DNA of 64,000 nucleotides from Owenia fusiformis. Its lineage: Eukaryota > Annelida > Polychaeta > Sabellida > Oweniidae. The DNA lies in NCBI GenBank assembly GCA_903813345.2, contig CAIIXF020000002.1:5434001-5498000 (forward strand), given 5' to 3'. Position 1 is the first letter of the stretch. Every line of letters starts with the position of its first letter. Position numbers and translations under genes: made by a program. Below, one piece after another: positions 35,879-49,361 of the stretch. The notes under the pieces were generated by a model. The model did not search any database, had not been told where the DNA came from, and saw only the letters and a list, made by a program, of their open reading frames with translations.

Positions 35879-37289
35879 TTATTCTTATTATTCTAACCCA
35901 GTTTTCTCAATAACCATAAGGTTTTCAGTAAAGTCAGTCATTTGGTCAATTTAGGTCCAGAATCTAGTTCCTCGGAAATTGGGTCAAATTTTTAGCTAGG
36001 TCAAAGGTCAAGAACTAGGTCAAATCCAGTACTTTGTCACTTTTTTCGATTTTCTCGGTTGTCCTTCAATATTTTCGATCCGGGTTTTTTTCATTGTGTT
36101 CCTTATAAAAAAGTAGAAAACCTAGGGTCGATTTAGTTTTTTGATATCTCAAACCGATTTCGAGATATCAGTGTCCGAAAACAAGGTCCAAAAAAAAGTT
36201 CTTCGAATCAAATGTCCAGGATATTAGTCATATAGGAAATTTTCTCAGGATTCCGAATCTGAAAACGAAATTTCGATCCGACTGCCGGTTCGGAAGTTAT
36301 GGCGTTTTGAAAACTCAAAAATCGCTAAATTTGGTGCCCATGTTAAGTCAATGGGAAAAAATATTTTTTTGAAGTGAAAAATACGGAATAAAGACTGAGT
36401 TCAGCTTCATATAATCAAAGCCTTTAAAAGAAGGGGACCTCAAAAGCCATCTAGCTTTAAAATTTGGACACCGAAATGCCTAGGTCAAAATCTAGGTCAA
36501 ATTCATAGGTTTTCCTTATTTTTTCGATTCTGACACTACACTCTAATTATATTCTTCGAAATTGTGTATACATGTAGCCAAGAATATGCTAATAGTGTTA
36601 GCCTTTTGCCGTCAGAAAGTATTTTGACCCACTTTTGAGATATGGTGTCCGAAAAGTAGGTCAAAATAAAAAAAAAATCCAAATTTAATATATGAGTTAT
36701 GAATTAAGGGTAGAATTCAGTCAGGAATCCGAATCTGCAAACCAAATTTCGATCCGACTTCCAGTTCGGAAGTTATGGCGTGTCCGAAAAGTAGGTCAAA
36801 ATAAAAAATCTCCAAATTTAACGTATGAGTTATGAATTAGGGGTAGAATTTTGTCAGGAATCCGAATCTTTCAATCGAATTTCGATCCGACTTCCGGTTT
36901 GGAAGTTATGGCGTTTTGAAATTTCGGAAAATCGATCTGATGTTATCCTGATAGAAAGTCAAGAGTAGAGAAGAAAATGTTGAAAAATTCATCCATCCTT
37001 CCTATCTGATCTTATCCTATCCTTCCTTTCTATCCTTTCTTCGTATCTTTTCCTTCCTATCCTTTCTTCGTATATTTTCCTTCCTATCCTATCCTATCCT
37101 TTCTTCCTATTCTATTCTATCCTATCCTTCTTTCCTATTCTATCCTATCCTACCTTCCTATTTTATTAATCCATCTATTTCTAGATGACTCAGCTTATTC
37201 TGGATGACTTGGCTTATTCTGGATGACTCGGCTAAAAAAAGTCTAGATCTGGAGTCTGAAATTGAACTCGTTCAATTTCCAAAATCTAG
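35879..37289 (+). mobile_element. Array unit 5 (family 1), carries the empty site
   Basis: 1.41 kb. At 36840-36875 it keeps the uninterrupted sequence GTAGAATTTTGTCAGGAATC, matching both flanks of the transposon in unit 2, including the following CGAATCTTTCAATC. Confidence 0.78.
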
Positions 37290-39165
37290 TTATTATTCTA
37301 AGCAAGTTTTCTCAATAACTGTAAAATCTTCAGTTAAGACAATCATTTGGTCAATTTAGGTTCAGAATGTAGTTCCTCGGAAATTGGGTCAAATTTTTAT
37401 CTAGGTCAAAGGTCGAGAAGTAGGTCAAATCCAGTACTTTGTCACTTTTTGCGATTTTCTCGGTCGTCCTTCAATATTTTCGATCCGGGTTTTTTTCATT
37501 GAGTTCCTTATAAAAAAGTAGAAAATCTAGGGTCGATTTAGTTTTTTGATATCTCAAACCGATTTCGAGATATCAGTGTCCGAAAACGAGGTCCAAAAAA
37601 AGGTTCTTCGAATTAAATGTCCAGGGTATTAGTCTTATAGGAAATTTTCTCAGGATTCCGAATCTGAAAACGAAATTTGGATCAGACTTCCGGTTCTGAA
37701 GTTATGGCGTTTTGAAAGCTCAAAAATCGCTAAATTTGGAGCCCATGTTAAGTCAATGGGAAAAAAGATTTTATTGAAGTGAAAAATACGAAATATAGAC
37801 TGAGTTCAGCTAAATATAATGAAAGCTTTTAAAAGAATGGGACCTCAAAAGCCATCTAGCTTTAAAATTTGGAAACCAAAATGCCTAGGTCAAAATCTAG
37901 GTCAAATTCAAAGTTTTTCCTTATTTTTGCGATTCTGACACTACAGATTAATTATATTCTTCGAAATTTTGTATACATGTAGCCAAGAGTATGCTAATAG
38001 TGTGAGCCTTTTGCCGTCAGAAAGTATTTTGCCCCACTTTTGAGATATGGTGTCCGAAAAGTAGGTCAAAATAAAAAATTCTCCAAATTTAACGTATGAG
38101 TTATGAACTAAGTATAGAATTTTCCCAGGAATCTGAATCTACAAACCAAATTTCGATCCGACTTCCGGTTCGGAAGTAATGTCATTTTGAAAGCTCAAAA
38201 ATCGCTAAATTTGGTGCCCCATGTTATGTCAATGGGAAAAAAGATTTTTTTTGAAGTGTAAAATACGAGATATAGACTAAGTACAGCTTAAAATAATGAA
38301 AGCCTATGAAAGAAGGGAACCTCGAAGGCTACCTAACTTCAAAATTTGGACACCAAAATCCCTAGGTCAAAATCTAGGTCAAATTCATAGTTTATCCTTA
38401 TTTTTGCCATTCTGACACTACACTTTAATTATATTCCTCAAAATTGTGTATACATGTAGCCAAGAGTGTGCTAATAGCGTTAGCCTTTTGCCGTCAGAAA
38501 GTATTTTGACCCACTTTTGAGATATGGTATCCGAAAAGTAGGTCAAAATAAAAAGTTCTCCAAATTTAACGTTTGAGTTATGAATTAAAAATAAAATTTT
38601 CTCAGAAATCCGAATCTGCAAACTAAATTTCAATCCGACTTCCGGTTCCGAAGTTATGGCGTGTCCGAAAAGTGGGTCAAAATAAAAATTCGCCAAATTT
38701 AAAGTTTGAGTTATGAATTAGAGGTAGAATTTTGTCAGGAATCCGAATCTGCAAATCAAATTTCGATCCGACTTCCGGTTCGAAAGTTATGGCGTTTTGA
38801 AATTTCAAGAAAAATCGATCTGATGGTATCCTGATAGAAAGTCAAGAATAGAGAAGAAAATATTGAAAATCCATCCATCCTTCCTTTCTGATCCTATCCT
38901 ATCCTTCCTATCTACCCTTGCTTCGTATCCTCTCCTTCCTATTCTATCCCTTCTTCCTATTCTATTCTATCCTTCTTTCCTATTCTATCCTATCGTTCCT
39001 TCCTATTCTATCCTATCCTTCCTTTTTTATCCATCCATCCATCCATCCTTCTTTTTCTTAATGACTTAGCTTATTTTGGATGACTTGGTTTATTCTGGAT
39101 GACTCGGCTAAAAAAAGTCTAGATCTGGAGTCTGAAATTGAACTCGTTCAATTTCCAAAATCTAG
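37290..39165 (+). mobile_element. Array unit 6 (family 1, long form)
   Basis: 1.88 kb; longer by extra internal subrepeats (additional GTGCCCCATGTTATGTCAAT and CGACTTCCGGTTC segments). CTAG at 39162-39165. Confidence 0.72.
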
Positions 39166-40704
39166 TTATTATTCTACCCCCATTTTCTCCTTAACTAGAA
39201 GACATTGAGTCAAGTCCTGTATATGGTCGATTTAGGTCCAGTATCTAGTTTCTCGGAAATTGGGTCAATTTTTTATCTAGGTCAAAGGTCAAGAACTAGG
39301 TCAAATCCAGTACTTTGTCACTTTTTTCAATTTTCTCAGTCGTCCTTCAATATTTTCGATCCAGGTTTTTTTCATTGTGTTCCTCATAAAAAAGTAGGAA
39401 AGCTAGGGTCGATTTAGTTTTTTGATATCTTAAACCGATTTTGAGATATGGCGTCCAGAAAGTAGGTCACACCAAAACGTGCTCCAAATTCAATGTATGA
39501 GTTATGAATTAGGGGTAGAATTTTGTCAGGAATCCGAATCTACAAACCAAATTTCGATCCGACTTCTGTATCGGAAGTTATGGCGTTTTGAAAACTCAAA
39601 AATCGCTAAATTTTGTGCCCATGTTAAGTCAATGGGAAAAAAGATTTTTTTGAAGTGAAAAATACGAAATATAGACTGAGTTCAGCTTAATTTAATGAAA
39701 ACCTTCGGAAGAAGGGGACCTCAAAAGCCATCTAGCTTAAGAATTTGGACACCAAAATTCCTAGGTCAAAATCTAGGTCAAATTCAAAGGTTTTCCTTAT
39801 TTTTGTGATTCTGACACTACACTTCAATTATATTCTTCGAAATTGTGTATACATGTAGCCAAGAGTGTGCTAATAGTGTTAGCCTTTTGCCGTCAGAAAG
39901 TATTTTGACCCACTTTTGAGATATGGTGTCCGAAAAGTAGGTCAAAATAAAAAGTTCTTCAAATTTAACGTTTGAGTTATGAATTAGGAGTAGAATTTTG
40001 TCAGAAATCCGAATCTGCAAACCAAATTTCGATCCAACTTCCGGTTCGGAAGTTATGGCGTGTCCAAAAAGTAGGTCAAAATAAGAAATTTCCAAATTTA
40101 ATGTATGAGCTATGAATTAGGGGTAGAATTTTGTCAGGAATCCGAATCTGCAAACCAAATTTCGATCGGACTTCCGGTTCCAAAGTTATGGCGTGTCCAA
40201 AAAGTAGGTCAAAATAAAAATTCGCCAAATTTAACGTATGAGTTATGAATAAGGGGTAGAATTTTGTCAGGAATCCGAATCTTTAAATGAAATTTTGATC
40301 CGACTTCCGGTTCGGATGTTATGGCGTTTTGAAATTTCGGAAAATCGATCTGATGGTATTCTGATAGAAAGTCAAGAGTAGAGAAGAAAATATTGAAAAA
40401 TTCATCCATCCTTCCTATCTGATCCTATCCTATCCTTCCTATCTATCCTTCCTTCGTATCCTTTCCTTCCTATCCTCTCCTATCATATCCTTTCTTCCTA
40501 TTTTGTTCTATCCTATCCTTCTTTCTTATTCTATCCTATCGTTCCTTCCCATTCTATCCTACCATACCTTCCTATTTTATCCATCCATCTTATTCTGGAT
40601 GACTCAGCTTATTCTGGATGACTCGGCTTATTTTAGATGACTGGGCTTAAAAAAGTCTAGATCTGGAGTCTGAAATTGAACTTCGTTCAATTTCCAAAGT
40701 CTAG
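39166..40704 (+). mobile_element. Array unit 7 (family 1)
   Basis: 1.54 kb; the left border differs (CTACCCCCATTTTCTCCTTA) and internal subrepeats near 39950-40330 are expanded. CTAG at 40701-40704. Confidence 0.72.
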
Positions 40705-42101
40705 TTATTATTATTCTAAACCAGTTTTCTCAATAATCATAAAATGTTCAGTAAAGTCAGTCATTTGGTCAATTTAGGTCCAGAATCTAGTTCCTCGGAA
40801 ATTGGGTCAAATTTTTATCTAGGTCAAAGGTCAAGAACTAGGTCAAATCCAGTACTTTGTCACTTTTTTCGATTTTCTCGGTCGTCCTTTAATATTTTCG
40901 ATCCGGTTTTTTTTCATTGTGTTCCTTATAAAAAAGTAGGAAACCTAGGGTCGATTTAGTTTTTTGATATCTCAAACCGATTTCGAGATATCAGTGTCCG
41001 AAAACGAGGTCCAAAACAAAGTTCTCCGAATCAAATGTCCAGGATATTATTCTTATAGAAAATTTTCTCAGGATTCCGAATCTGAAAACGAAATTTGGAT
41101 CTGACTTCCAGTTCGGAAGTTATGGCGTTTTGAAAACTCAAAAATCGCTAAATTTGGTGCCCATGTTAAGTCAATGGGAAAAAATATTTTTTTGAAGTGA
41201 AAAATACGGAATATAGACTGAGTTCAGCTTCATATAATCAAAGCCTTTAAAAGAAGGGGACCTCAAAAGCCATCTAGCTTCACAATTTGGACACCCAAAT
41301 GCCTAGGTCAAAATCTAGGTCAAATTCATAGGTTTTCCTTATTTTTTCGATTCTGACACTACACTTTAATTATATTCTTCGAAATTGTGTATACATGTAG
41401 CCAAGAATATGCTAATAGTGTTAGCCTTTTGCCGTCAGAAAGTATTTTGACCCACTTTTGAGATATGGTGTCCGAAAAGTAGGTCAAAATAAAAAGTTCT
41501 CCAAATTGAATATATGAGTTATGAATTAAGGGTAGAATTCTGTCAGGAATCCGAATCTGCAAACCAAATTTCGATCCAACTTCCGGTTCGGAAGTTATGG
41601 CGTGTCAAAATAAAAAATCTCCAAATTTAACGTATGAGTTATGAATTAGGGGTAGAATTTTGTCAGGAATCCGAATCTGCAAACCAAATTTCGATCCGAC
41701 TTCCGGTTCGGAAGTGATAGCGTTTTGAAATTTCGAGAAAAATCGATCTGATGGTATCCTGATAGAAAGTCAAGAGTAGAGAAGAAAATATTGAAAAATT
41801 CATCCATCCTTCCTATCTCATCCTACCCTATCCTTCCTATCTATCCTTCCTTCATATCTTTTCCTTCCTATCCATCCTATCCTATCCTTTCTTCCTATTC
41901 TATTCTATCCTATCCTTCTTTCTTATTCTATCCTATCGTTCTTTCCTATTCTATCCTATCCTACCTTCCTATTTTATTTATCCATCTCTTTCTAGATGAC
42001 TCAGCTTATTCTGGATGACTCGGCTTATTCTGGATGACTCGGCTAAAAAAAGTCTTGATCTGGAGTCTGAAATTGAACTTCGTTCAATTTCCAAAATCTA
42101 G
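40705..42101 (+). mobile_element. Array unit 8 (family 1)
   Basis: 1.40 kb; very close to units 2 and 3 over its full length. CTAG at 42098-42101. Confidence 0.75.
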
Positions 42102-43625
42102 TTATTCTTTTTAGCATTTTTTCTCCTACTTCTAGCTAGGTCTGAATTAACTCTTATATGCTCCTACTAGGGACATGAGCTGGACTTGTCGGGAAATTAG
42201 TTCATATCTAGGTCAAGGTCAAAGGTCAAAATCTAGGTCAAATCTAAGTTTTTTTTAAGTTTCTCAGATTTCGTCCTCATACTTCATTATTTCTTGCGAT
42301 GAATTAAAATGTAACTAGATATAAGCATTCTCTACAAATTGCCCACTATATGTACGCGTTAATTTTTTACCGTTTTTGAGATATTTGACGTCAAAAAACG
42401 GTCAAAAAAGGTCATTTTTCAACTTGCTTCAATTTGACCAAATTTTTTTTTAAAAAGCATCTACAAAGTCTCAGGAGTTCAAATCTGACCTCAGATTTGA
42501 CCTTTGACCTTTAGTTGACCTTCTGTGACCTTCAAAAGGTCAAAAAAGTTGATTTTTCAAATTGATTTTTTGGATTCAAATTTAGGTCAGCTTAATCACA
42601 AAAGACATACTGAGCTCTGAAAAAGTAAAATTTTCAAGGTCAAAGGTCAAGGTCATCAAATAAGATAACAAACTGTGCTATCTAAGTTTCTCAAAATTCG
42701 AGACTACAAATCAATATTTTTGGTTGAAAGTCAGAATATATATTCCTCTAGAGGTACTACACATATTAGCAATTGACTATCTATTAAAATTTTACACCAG
42801 TTTTGAGATATAAGAGCTCAAGAACTGAAAAAGGTCAAATTTCGAAAATTTTGAAGGTCAAATTTCAACTTGCTTCAAATTGACCAAATGTTTTTTTAAA
42901 AAGCATCTACAAAGTCTCAGGAGTTCAAATTTGACCTAAGATTTGACCTTTGACCTTTACTTGACCTTCTGTGACCTTCGAAAGGTCAAAAATGTTGATT
43001 TTTCAAATTGATTTTTTGGATTCAAATTTAGGTCAGCTTAATCACAAAGGACATACTGAGCTCTGAAAAAGTACAATTTTTAAGGTCAAAGGTCAAGGTC
43101 ATCAAATTAGGTCACAAACTGTGCTATCTAAGTTTCTCAGAATTCAAGACTACAAATCAATATTTTTGGTTGAAAGTCAGGATATATATTCCTCTAGAGG
43201 TACTTCACATATTAGGAATTGACTATCCATTAAAATTTTGCACCACTTTTGAGATATAAGAGCTCAAGGACTGAAAAAAGGTCAAATTTCGAAAATTTTC
43301 AAGGTCAAATTTCAACTTGCTTCAAATTGACCAAATGTTTTTTAAAAAAGCATCTACAAAGTCTCAGGAGTTCAAATCTGACCTCAAATTTGGCCTTTGA
43401 CCTTTAGTTGACCTTCTGTGACCTTCGAAAGGTAAAAAAAGTTGATTTTTCAAATTGACTTTTTGGATTCAAATTTAAGTCAGCTTAATCACAAAAGACA
43501 TACTGAGCTCTGAAAAAGTAAAATTTTCAAGGTCAAAGGTCAATGTCATCAAATTAGGTGACAAACTGTGGTATCTACGGGGCCTCCGTAAGATTGCTTG
43601 CAATCTTAGATCGTTAGATCTCTAG
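42102..43625 (+). mobile_element. Array unit 9 (family 2)
   Basis: 1.52 kb. Built of three tandem subrepeats of about 447 bp (TTCAACTTGCTTCAA at about 42417, 42866, 43312) rich in AGGTCAAAGGTCAAGGTCA. It ends in a stem TAAGATTGC hairpin, a second small hairpin AGATCGTTAGATCT, then CTAG at 43622-43625. Confidence 0.75.
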
Positions 43626-43729
43626 TTTATTAGACTCCAGATGAAATCTGGAGTCTATTGTTTTCGTCAGTTTTCTTATTAGACTCCAGATGTCAATCTG
43701 GAGTCTATTGTTTTTGCCAGTATTCTTCT
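43626..43729 (+). repeat. Hairpin cluster 3 (AGACTCCAGAT)
   Basis: Two AGACTCCAGAT-type hairpins (about 43632 and 43681) between a family 2 and a family 1 unit. Confidence 0.85.
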
Positions 43730-45633
43730 TATTATTCTTATTCTTATTATTCTTTAGGAGTTTTTTCAATAACTATGAGGTATCCAGTAAGGACCATAAT
43801 ACAGTTTATTTAGGTTCAGTATCTAGTTGGTGGGAAATTGGGTCAATTTTTTATCTAGGTCAAAGGTCAAGAACTAGGTCAAATCCAGTACTTTGTCACT
43901 TTTTTCGATTTTCTCGGTCGTCCTTCAATATTTTGGATCTGGGTTTTTTTCATTGTGTTCCTCATAAAAAAGTAGAAAATCTAGGGTCGATTTAGTTTTT
44001 TGGTATCTCAAACCGATTTCGAGATATCAGTGTCCGAAAACGAGGTCCAAAAAAAAGTTCTCCGAATCCAATGTCCAGGATATCAGTCTTATAGGAGATT
44101 TTCTCAGGATTTCGAATCTGAAAACTAAATTTCGATCTGACTTCCGGTTCAAAAGTTATGGCGTTTTGAAAATTCAAAAATCGCTAAATTTGGTGCCCCA
44201 TGTTAATTCAATGGGAAAAAATATTTTTTGAAGTGTAAAATACGAGATATAGACTAAGCACAGCTAAACATAATGGAAGCCCATAGAAGAAACGGACCTC
44301 AAAACCTTCTTTTCATAAAAATTTGGACACCAAAATGCCTAGGTCAAAATCTAGGTCAAATTCAAAGTTTTTCCTTATTTTTGCGATTCTGACACTACAG
44401 ATTAACTATATTCTTCGAAATTTTGTATACATGTAGCCAAGAGTGTGCTAATAGTGTTAGCCTTTTGCCGTCAGAAAGTATTTTGACCCACTTTTGAGAT
44501 ATGGTGTCCGAAAAGTAGGTCAAAATAAAACATTCTCCAAATTTAACATTTGAGTTCTGAATTAAGTATAGAATTTTCTCAGGAATCAGAATCTGCAAAC
44601 CAAATTTCGATCAGACTTCCGGTTCGAAAGTTATGACATTTTGAAAGCTCACAAATCATTAAATTTGGTGCCCCATGTTATGTCAATGGGATAAAAGATT
44701 TTTTGAAGTGTAAAATACGAGATATAGACTAAGTACAGCTTAAAATAATGAAAGCCTATGAAAGAAGGGGACCTCGAAGGCTACCCAACTTCAAAATTTG
44801 GACACCAAAATCCCTAGGTCAAAATCTAGGTCAAATTCATAGTTTTTCCTTATTTTTGCCATTCTGACACTATATTTAAATGATTTGCTTCAAAATTTTA
44901 TATACAGGTAGGAAAAAGTGTGCTAATAGTGTTAGCCTTTTGCCGTCAGAAAGTATTTCTACCCACTTTTGAGATATGGTGTCCGAAAAGTAGGTCAAAA
45001 TAAAAAGTTCTCCAAATTTAGCATATGAGTTATGAATTAAGGGTAGAATTTTCTCAAGAATCCGAGTCTGCAAACCAAATTTCGATCCGACTTCTGGTTC
45101 CGAAGTAATGGCGTGTCCAAAAAGTAGGTCAAAATAAAAATTCGCCCAATTTAACGTATGAGTTATAAATTAGGGGTAGAATCATGTCAGGAATCCGAAA
45201 CTTTAAATCAAATTTAGATCCGACTTCCAGTTCGGAAGTTATGGCGTTTTGAAATTTCGGAAAATCGATCTGATGGTATCCTGATAGAAAGTCAAGAGTA
45301 GAGAAGAAAATATTGAAAAATTCATCCATCCTTCCTATCTGATCCTATCCTATCCTTCCTATCTATCCTTCCTTTGTATCCTTTCCTTCCTATCCTTCCT
45401 ATCCTCTCCTATCATATCCTTTCTTCATATTCTGTTCTATCCTATTCTTCTTTCTTATTCTATCCTATCGTTCCTTCCCATTCTATCCTATCCTACCTTC
45501 CTATTTTATCCATCCATCTTATTCTGGATGACTCAGCTTATTCTGGATGACTCGGCTTATTTTAGATGACTGGGCTTAAAAAAGTCTAGATCTGGAGTCT
45601 GAAATTGAACTTCGTTCAATTTCCAAAGTCTAG
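43730..45633 (+). mobile_element. Array unit 10 (family 1, variant)
   Basis: 1.9 kb; the left part has GTATCTAGTTGGTGGGAAAT, as in units 1 and 11, marking a subfamily. CTAG at 45630-45633. Confidence 0.7.
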
Positions 45634-47484
45634 TTCTTCTTCTTATTATTCTTTTTATTAGACTCCAGATGTCAATCTGGAGTCTATTGTTTTTGCCAGT
45701 ATTCTTCTTCTTCTTCTTATTATTTTTCTTTAAGAGTTTTTTCAATAACTATAAGGTATCCAGTAAAGACCATTATACAGTTCATTTAGGTTCAGTATCT
45801 AGTTGGTGGGAAATTGGGTCAAATTTTTATCTAGGTCAAAGGTCAAGAACTAGGTCAAATCCAGTACTTTGTCACTTTTTTCGATTTTCTCGGTCGTCCT
45901 TCAATATTTTTGATCTGGGTTTTTTTCATTGTGTTCCTCATAAAAAAGTAGAAAATCTAGGATCGATTTAGTTTTTTGGTATCTCAAACCAATTTCGAGA
46001 TATCAGTGTCCGAAAACGAGGTCCAAAAAAAAGTTCTTCGAATCCAATGTCCAGGATATCAGTCCTATAGGAGATTTTCTCAGGATTCCGAATCTGAAAA
46101 CCAAATTTCGATTTGACTTCCGGTTCAGAAGTTATGGCGTTTTGAAAATTCAAAAATCGCTAAATTTGGTACCCCATGTTAATTCAATGGGAAAAAATAT
46201 TTATTTGAAGTGTAAAATACGAGATACAGACTAAGCACAGCTAAACATAATGGAAGCCCATAAAAGAAAGGGACCTCAAAACCTTCTTTTCATAAAAATT
46301 TGGACACCAAAATGCCTAGGTCAAAATCTAGGTCAAATTCAAAGTTTTTCCTTATTTTTGCGATTCTGACACTACAGATTAATTATATTCTTCAAAATTT
46401 TGTATACATGTAGCCAAGAGTGTGCTAATAGTGTTAGCCTTTTGCCGTCAGAAAGTATTTTGCCCCACTTTTGAAATATGGTGTCCGAAAAGTAGGTCAA
46501 AATAAAAAATTCTCCAAATTTAACGTTTGAGTTATGAATTAAGTATAGAATTTTCTCAGAAATCCGAATCTGCAAATCAAATTTCGATCCGACTTTTGGT
46601 TCGGAAGTTATGACATTTTGAAAGCTCAAAAATTGCTAAATTTGGTGCCCCATGTTATGTCAATGGGAAAAAAGATTTTTTTGAAGTGTAAAATTCGAGA
46701 TATAGACTAAGCACAGCTTAAAATAATGAAAGCCTATGAAAGAAAGGGACCTCGAAGGCTACCTAACTTCAAAATTTGGACACCAAAATCCCCAGGTCAA
46801 AATCTAGGTCAAATTCATAGTTTTTCCTTATTTTTGCGATTCTGACACTATGTTTCAATGATTTGCTTCAAAATTTTATATACAGGTAGGAAAAAGTGTG
46901 CTAATAGTGTTAGCCTTTTGCCGTCAGAAAGTATTTCTACCCACTTTTGAGATATGGTGTCCGAAAAGTAGGTCAAAATAAAAAGTTCTCCAAATTTAGC
47001 ATATGAGTTATGAATTAAGGGTAGAATTTTCTCAGGAATCCGAGTCTGCAAACCAAATTTCGATCCGACTTCCGATTCGAAAGTTATGGCGTTTTGAAAT
47101 TTCGAGAAAAATCGATCTGATGGTATCCTGATAGAAAGTCAAGAGTAGAGAAGAAAATATTGAAAAATGCATCCATCCTTCCTTTGTGATCCTATCGTAT
47201 CCTTCTTATCTACCTTTCCTTCATATCCTCTCTTTCCTATCCTTCCTATTCTATTCCTTCTTCATATTCTATTCTATCATTCTTTCCTATTCTATCCTAT
47301 CGTTCCTTCCTATTCTAGCCTATCCTTCCTTCCTTTTTCATCCATCCATCTTTTTATGGATGACTCAGCTTATTTTGGATGACTCAGCTTATTTTGGATG
47401 ACTCGGCTTATTCTGGATGACTCGGCCAAAAAAAGTCTAGATCTGGAGTCTGAAATTGAACTTCGTTCAATTTCAAAAGTCTAG
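45634..47484 (+). mobile_element. Array unit 11 (family 1, variant) with one hairpin
   Basis: Starts with one AGACTCCAGATGTCAATCTG hairpin (45659), then a unit close to unit 10 over its whole length. CTAG at 47481-47484. Confidence 0.7.
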
Positions 47485-49361
47485 TTATTCTTATTCTAAC
47501 CCAGTTTTCTCAATAACCATAAGGTTTTCAGTAAAGTCAGTCATTTGGTCAATTTAGGTCCAGAATTTAGTTCCTCGGAAATTGGGTCAAATTTTTATCT
47601 AGGTCAGAGGTCAAGAACTAGGTCAAATCCAGTACTTTGTCACTTTTTTCGATTTTCTCGGTCGTCCTTCAATATTTTCGATCCGGGTTTTTTTCATTGT
47701 GTTCCTTTTAAAAAAGTAGGAAACTTAGGGTCGATTTAGTTTTTTGATATCTCAAACCGATTTCGAGATATCAGTGTCCGAAAACGAGGTCTAAAAAAAA
47801 GTTCTTCGAATCAAATATCCAGGATATTAGTCTTATGGGAAATTTTCTCAGGATTCCGAATCTGAAAACCAAATTTGAATCGGACTTCCGGTTAGGAAGT
47901 TATGGCGTTTTGAAAGCTCAAAAATCGCTAGATTTGGTGCCCATGTTAAGTCAATGGGAAAAAAGATTTTTTTGAAGTGAAAAATACGAAATATAGACTG
48001 AGTTCAGCTAAATATAATGAAAGCTTTTAAAAGAATGGGACCTCAAAATTCATCTAGCTTTAAAATTTGGACATCAAAATGCCTAGGTCAGAATCTAGGT
48101 CAAATTCAAAGTTTTTCCTTATTTTTGAGATTCTGACACTACAGATTAATTATATTCTTCGAAATTTTGTATACATGTAGCCAAGAGTGTGCTAATAGTG
48201 TTTGACTTTTGCCGTCAGAAAGTATTTTGCCCCACTTTTGAGATATGGTGTCCGAAAAGTAGGTCAAAATAAAAAATTCTCCAAATTTGACGTTTGAGTT
48301 ATGAATTAAGTATAGAATTTTATCGGGAATCCGAATCTGCAAACCAAATTTCAATCCGACTTCTGGTTCGGAAGTTATGACATTTTGAAAGCTCAAAAAT
48401 CGCTAAATTTGGTCCCCCATGTTATGTCAATGGGAAAAAATATTTTTTTGAAGTGTAAAATACAAGATATAGACTAATTACAGCTTAAAATAATGAAAGC
48501 CTATGAAAGAAGGGAACCTCGAAGGCTACCTAATTTCAAAATTTGGACACCAAAATCCCTAGGTCAAAATCTAGGTCAAATTCATAGTTTATCCTTATTT
48601 TTGCGATTCTGACACTACACTTTAATTATATTCCTCGAAATTGTGTATACATGTAGCCAAGAGTGTGCTAATAGCGTAAGCCTTTTGCCGTCAGAAAGTA
48701 TTTTGACCCACTTTTGAGATATGGTGTCCGAGAAGTAGGTCAAAATAAAAATTTCACCAAATTTAACGTTTGAGTTATGAATTAAGAATAGAATTTTCCC
48801 AGAAAACCAAATCTGCTAACCAAATTTCGATTCGACTACCGGTTCCGAAGTTATGGCGTGTCCGAAAAGTAGGTCAAAATAAAAATTCGCCAAATTTAAC
48901 GTATGAGTTATGAATTAGGGGTACAATTTTGTCAGGAATCCGAATCTGCAAATCAAATTTCGATCCGACTTCCGGTTCGGAAGTTATGGCGTTTTGAAAT
49001 TTCAAGAAAAATCGATCTGATGGTATCCTGATAGAAAGTCAAGAGTAGAGAAGAAAATATTGAAAAATGCATCCATCCTTCCTTTCTGATCCTATCCTTC
49101 CCTTCCTATCTAGCTACCCTTGCTTCGTATCCTCTCCTTCCTATCCTTCCTATTCTATTCTATCCTTCTTTCCTATTCTATCCTATCGTTCCTTCCTATT
49201 CTATCGTATCCTTCCTTCCCTTTTCATCCATCCATCCATCCATCCATCTTTTTCTGGATGACTTAGCTTATTTTGGATGACTTGGCTTATTCTGGATGAC
49301 TCGGCTAAAAAAGTCTAGATCTGGAGTCTGAAATTGAACTCGTTCAATTTCCAAAATCTAG
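47485..49361 (+). mobile_element. Array unit 12 (family 1, long form)
   Basis: 1.88 kb, the same length as unit 6 and sharing its extra internal block, which suggests duplication of a larger array segment. CTAG at 49358-49361. Confidence 0.72.

Noticed and set aside
28060-49261. Recurring 60-100 residue ORFs on both strands in the array (for example 28060-28338 minus, 27466-27660 plus)
   Set aside because: They recur because the units are copies. Lengths vary with indels, some units lose them, and no domain or splice signal supports coding.
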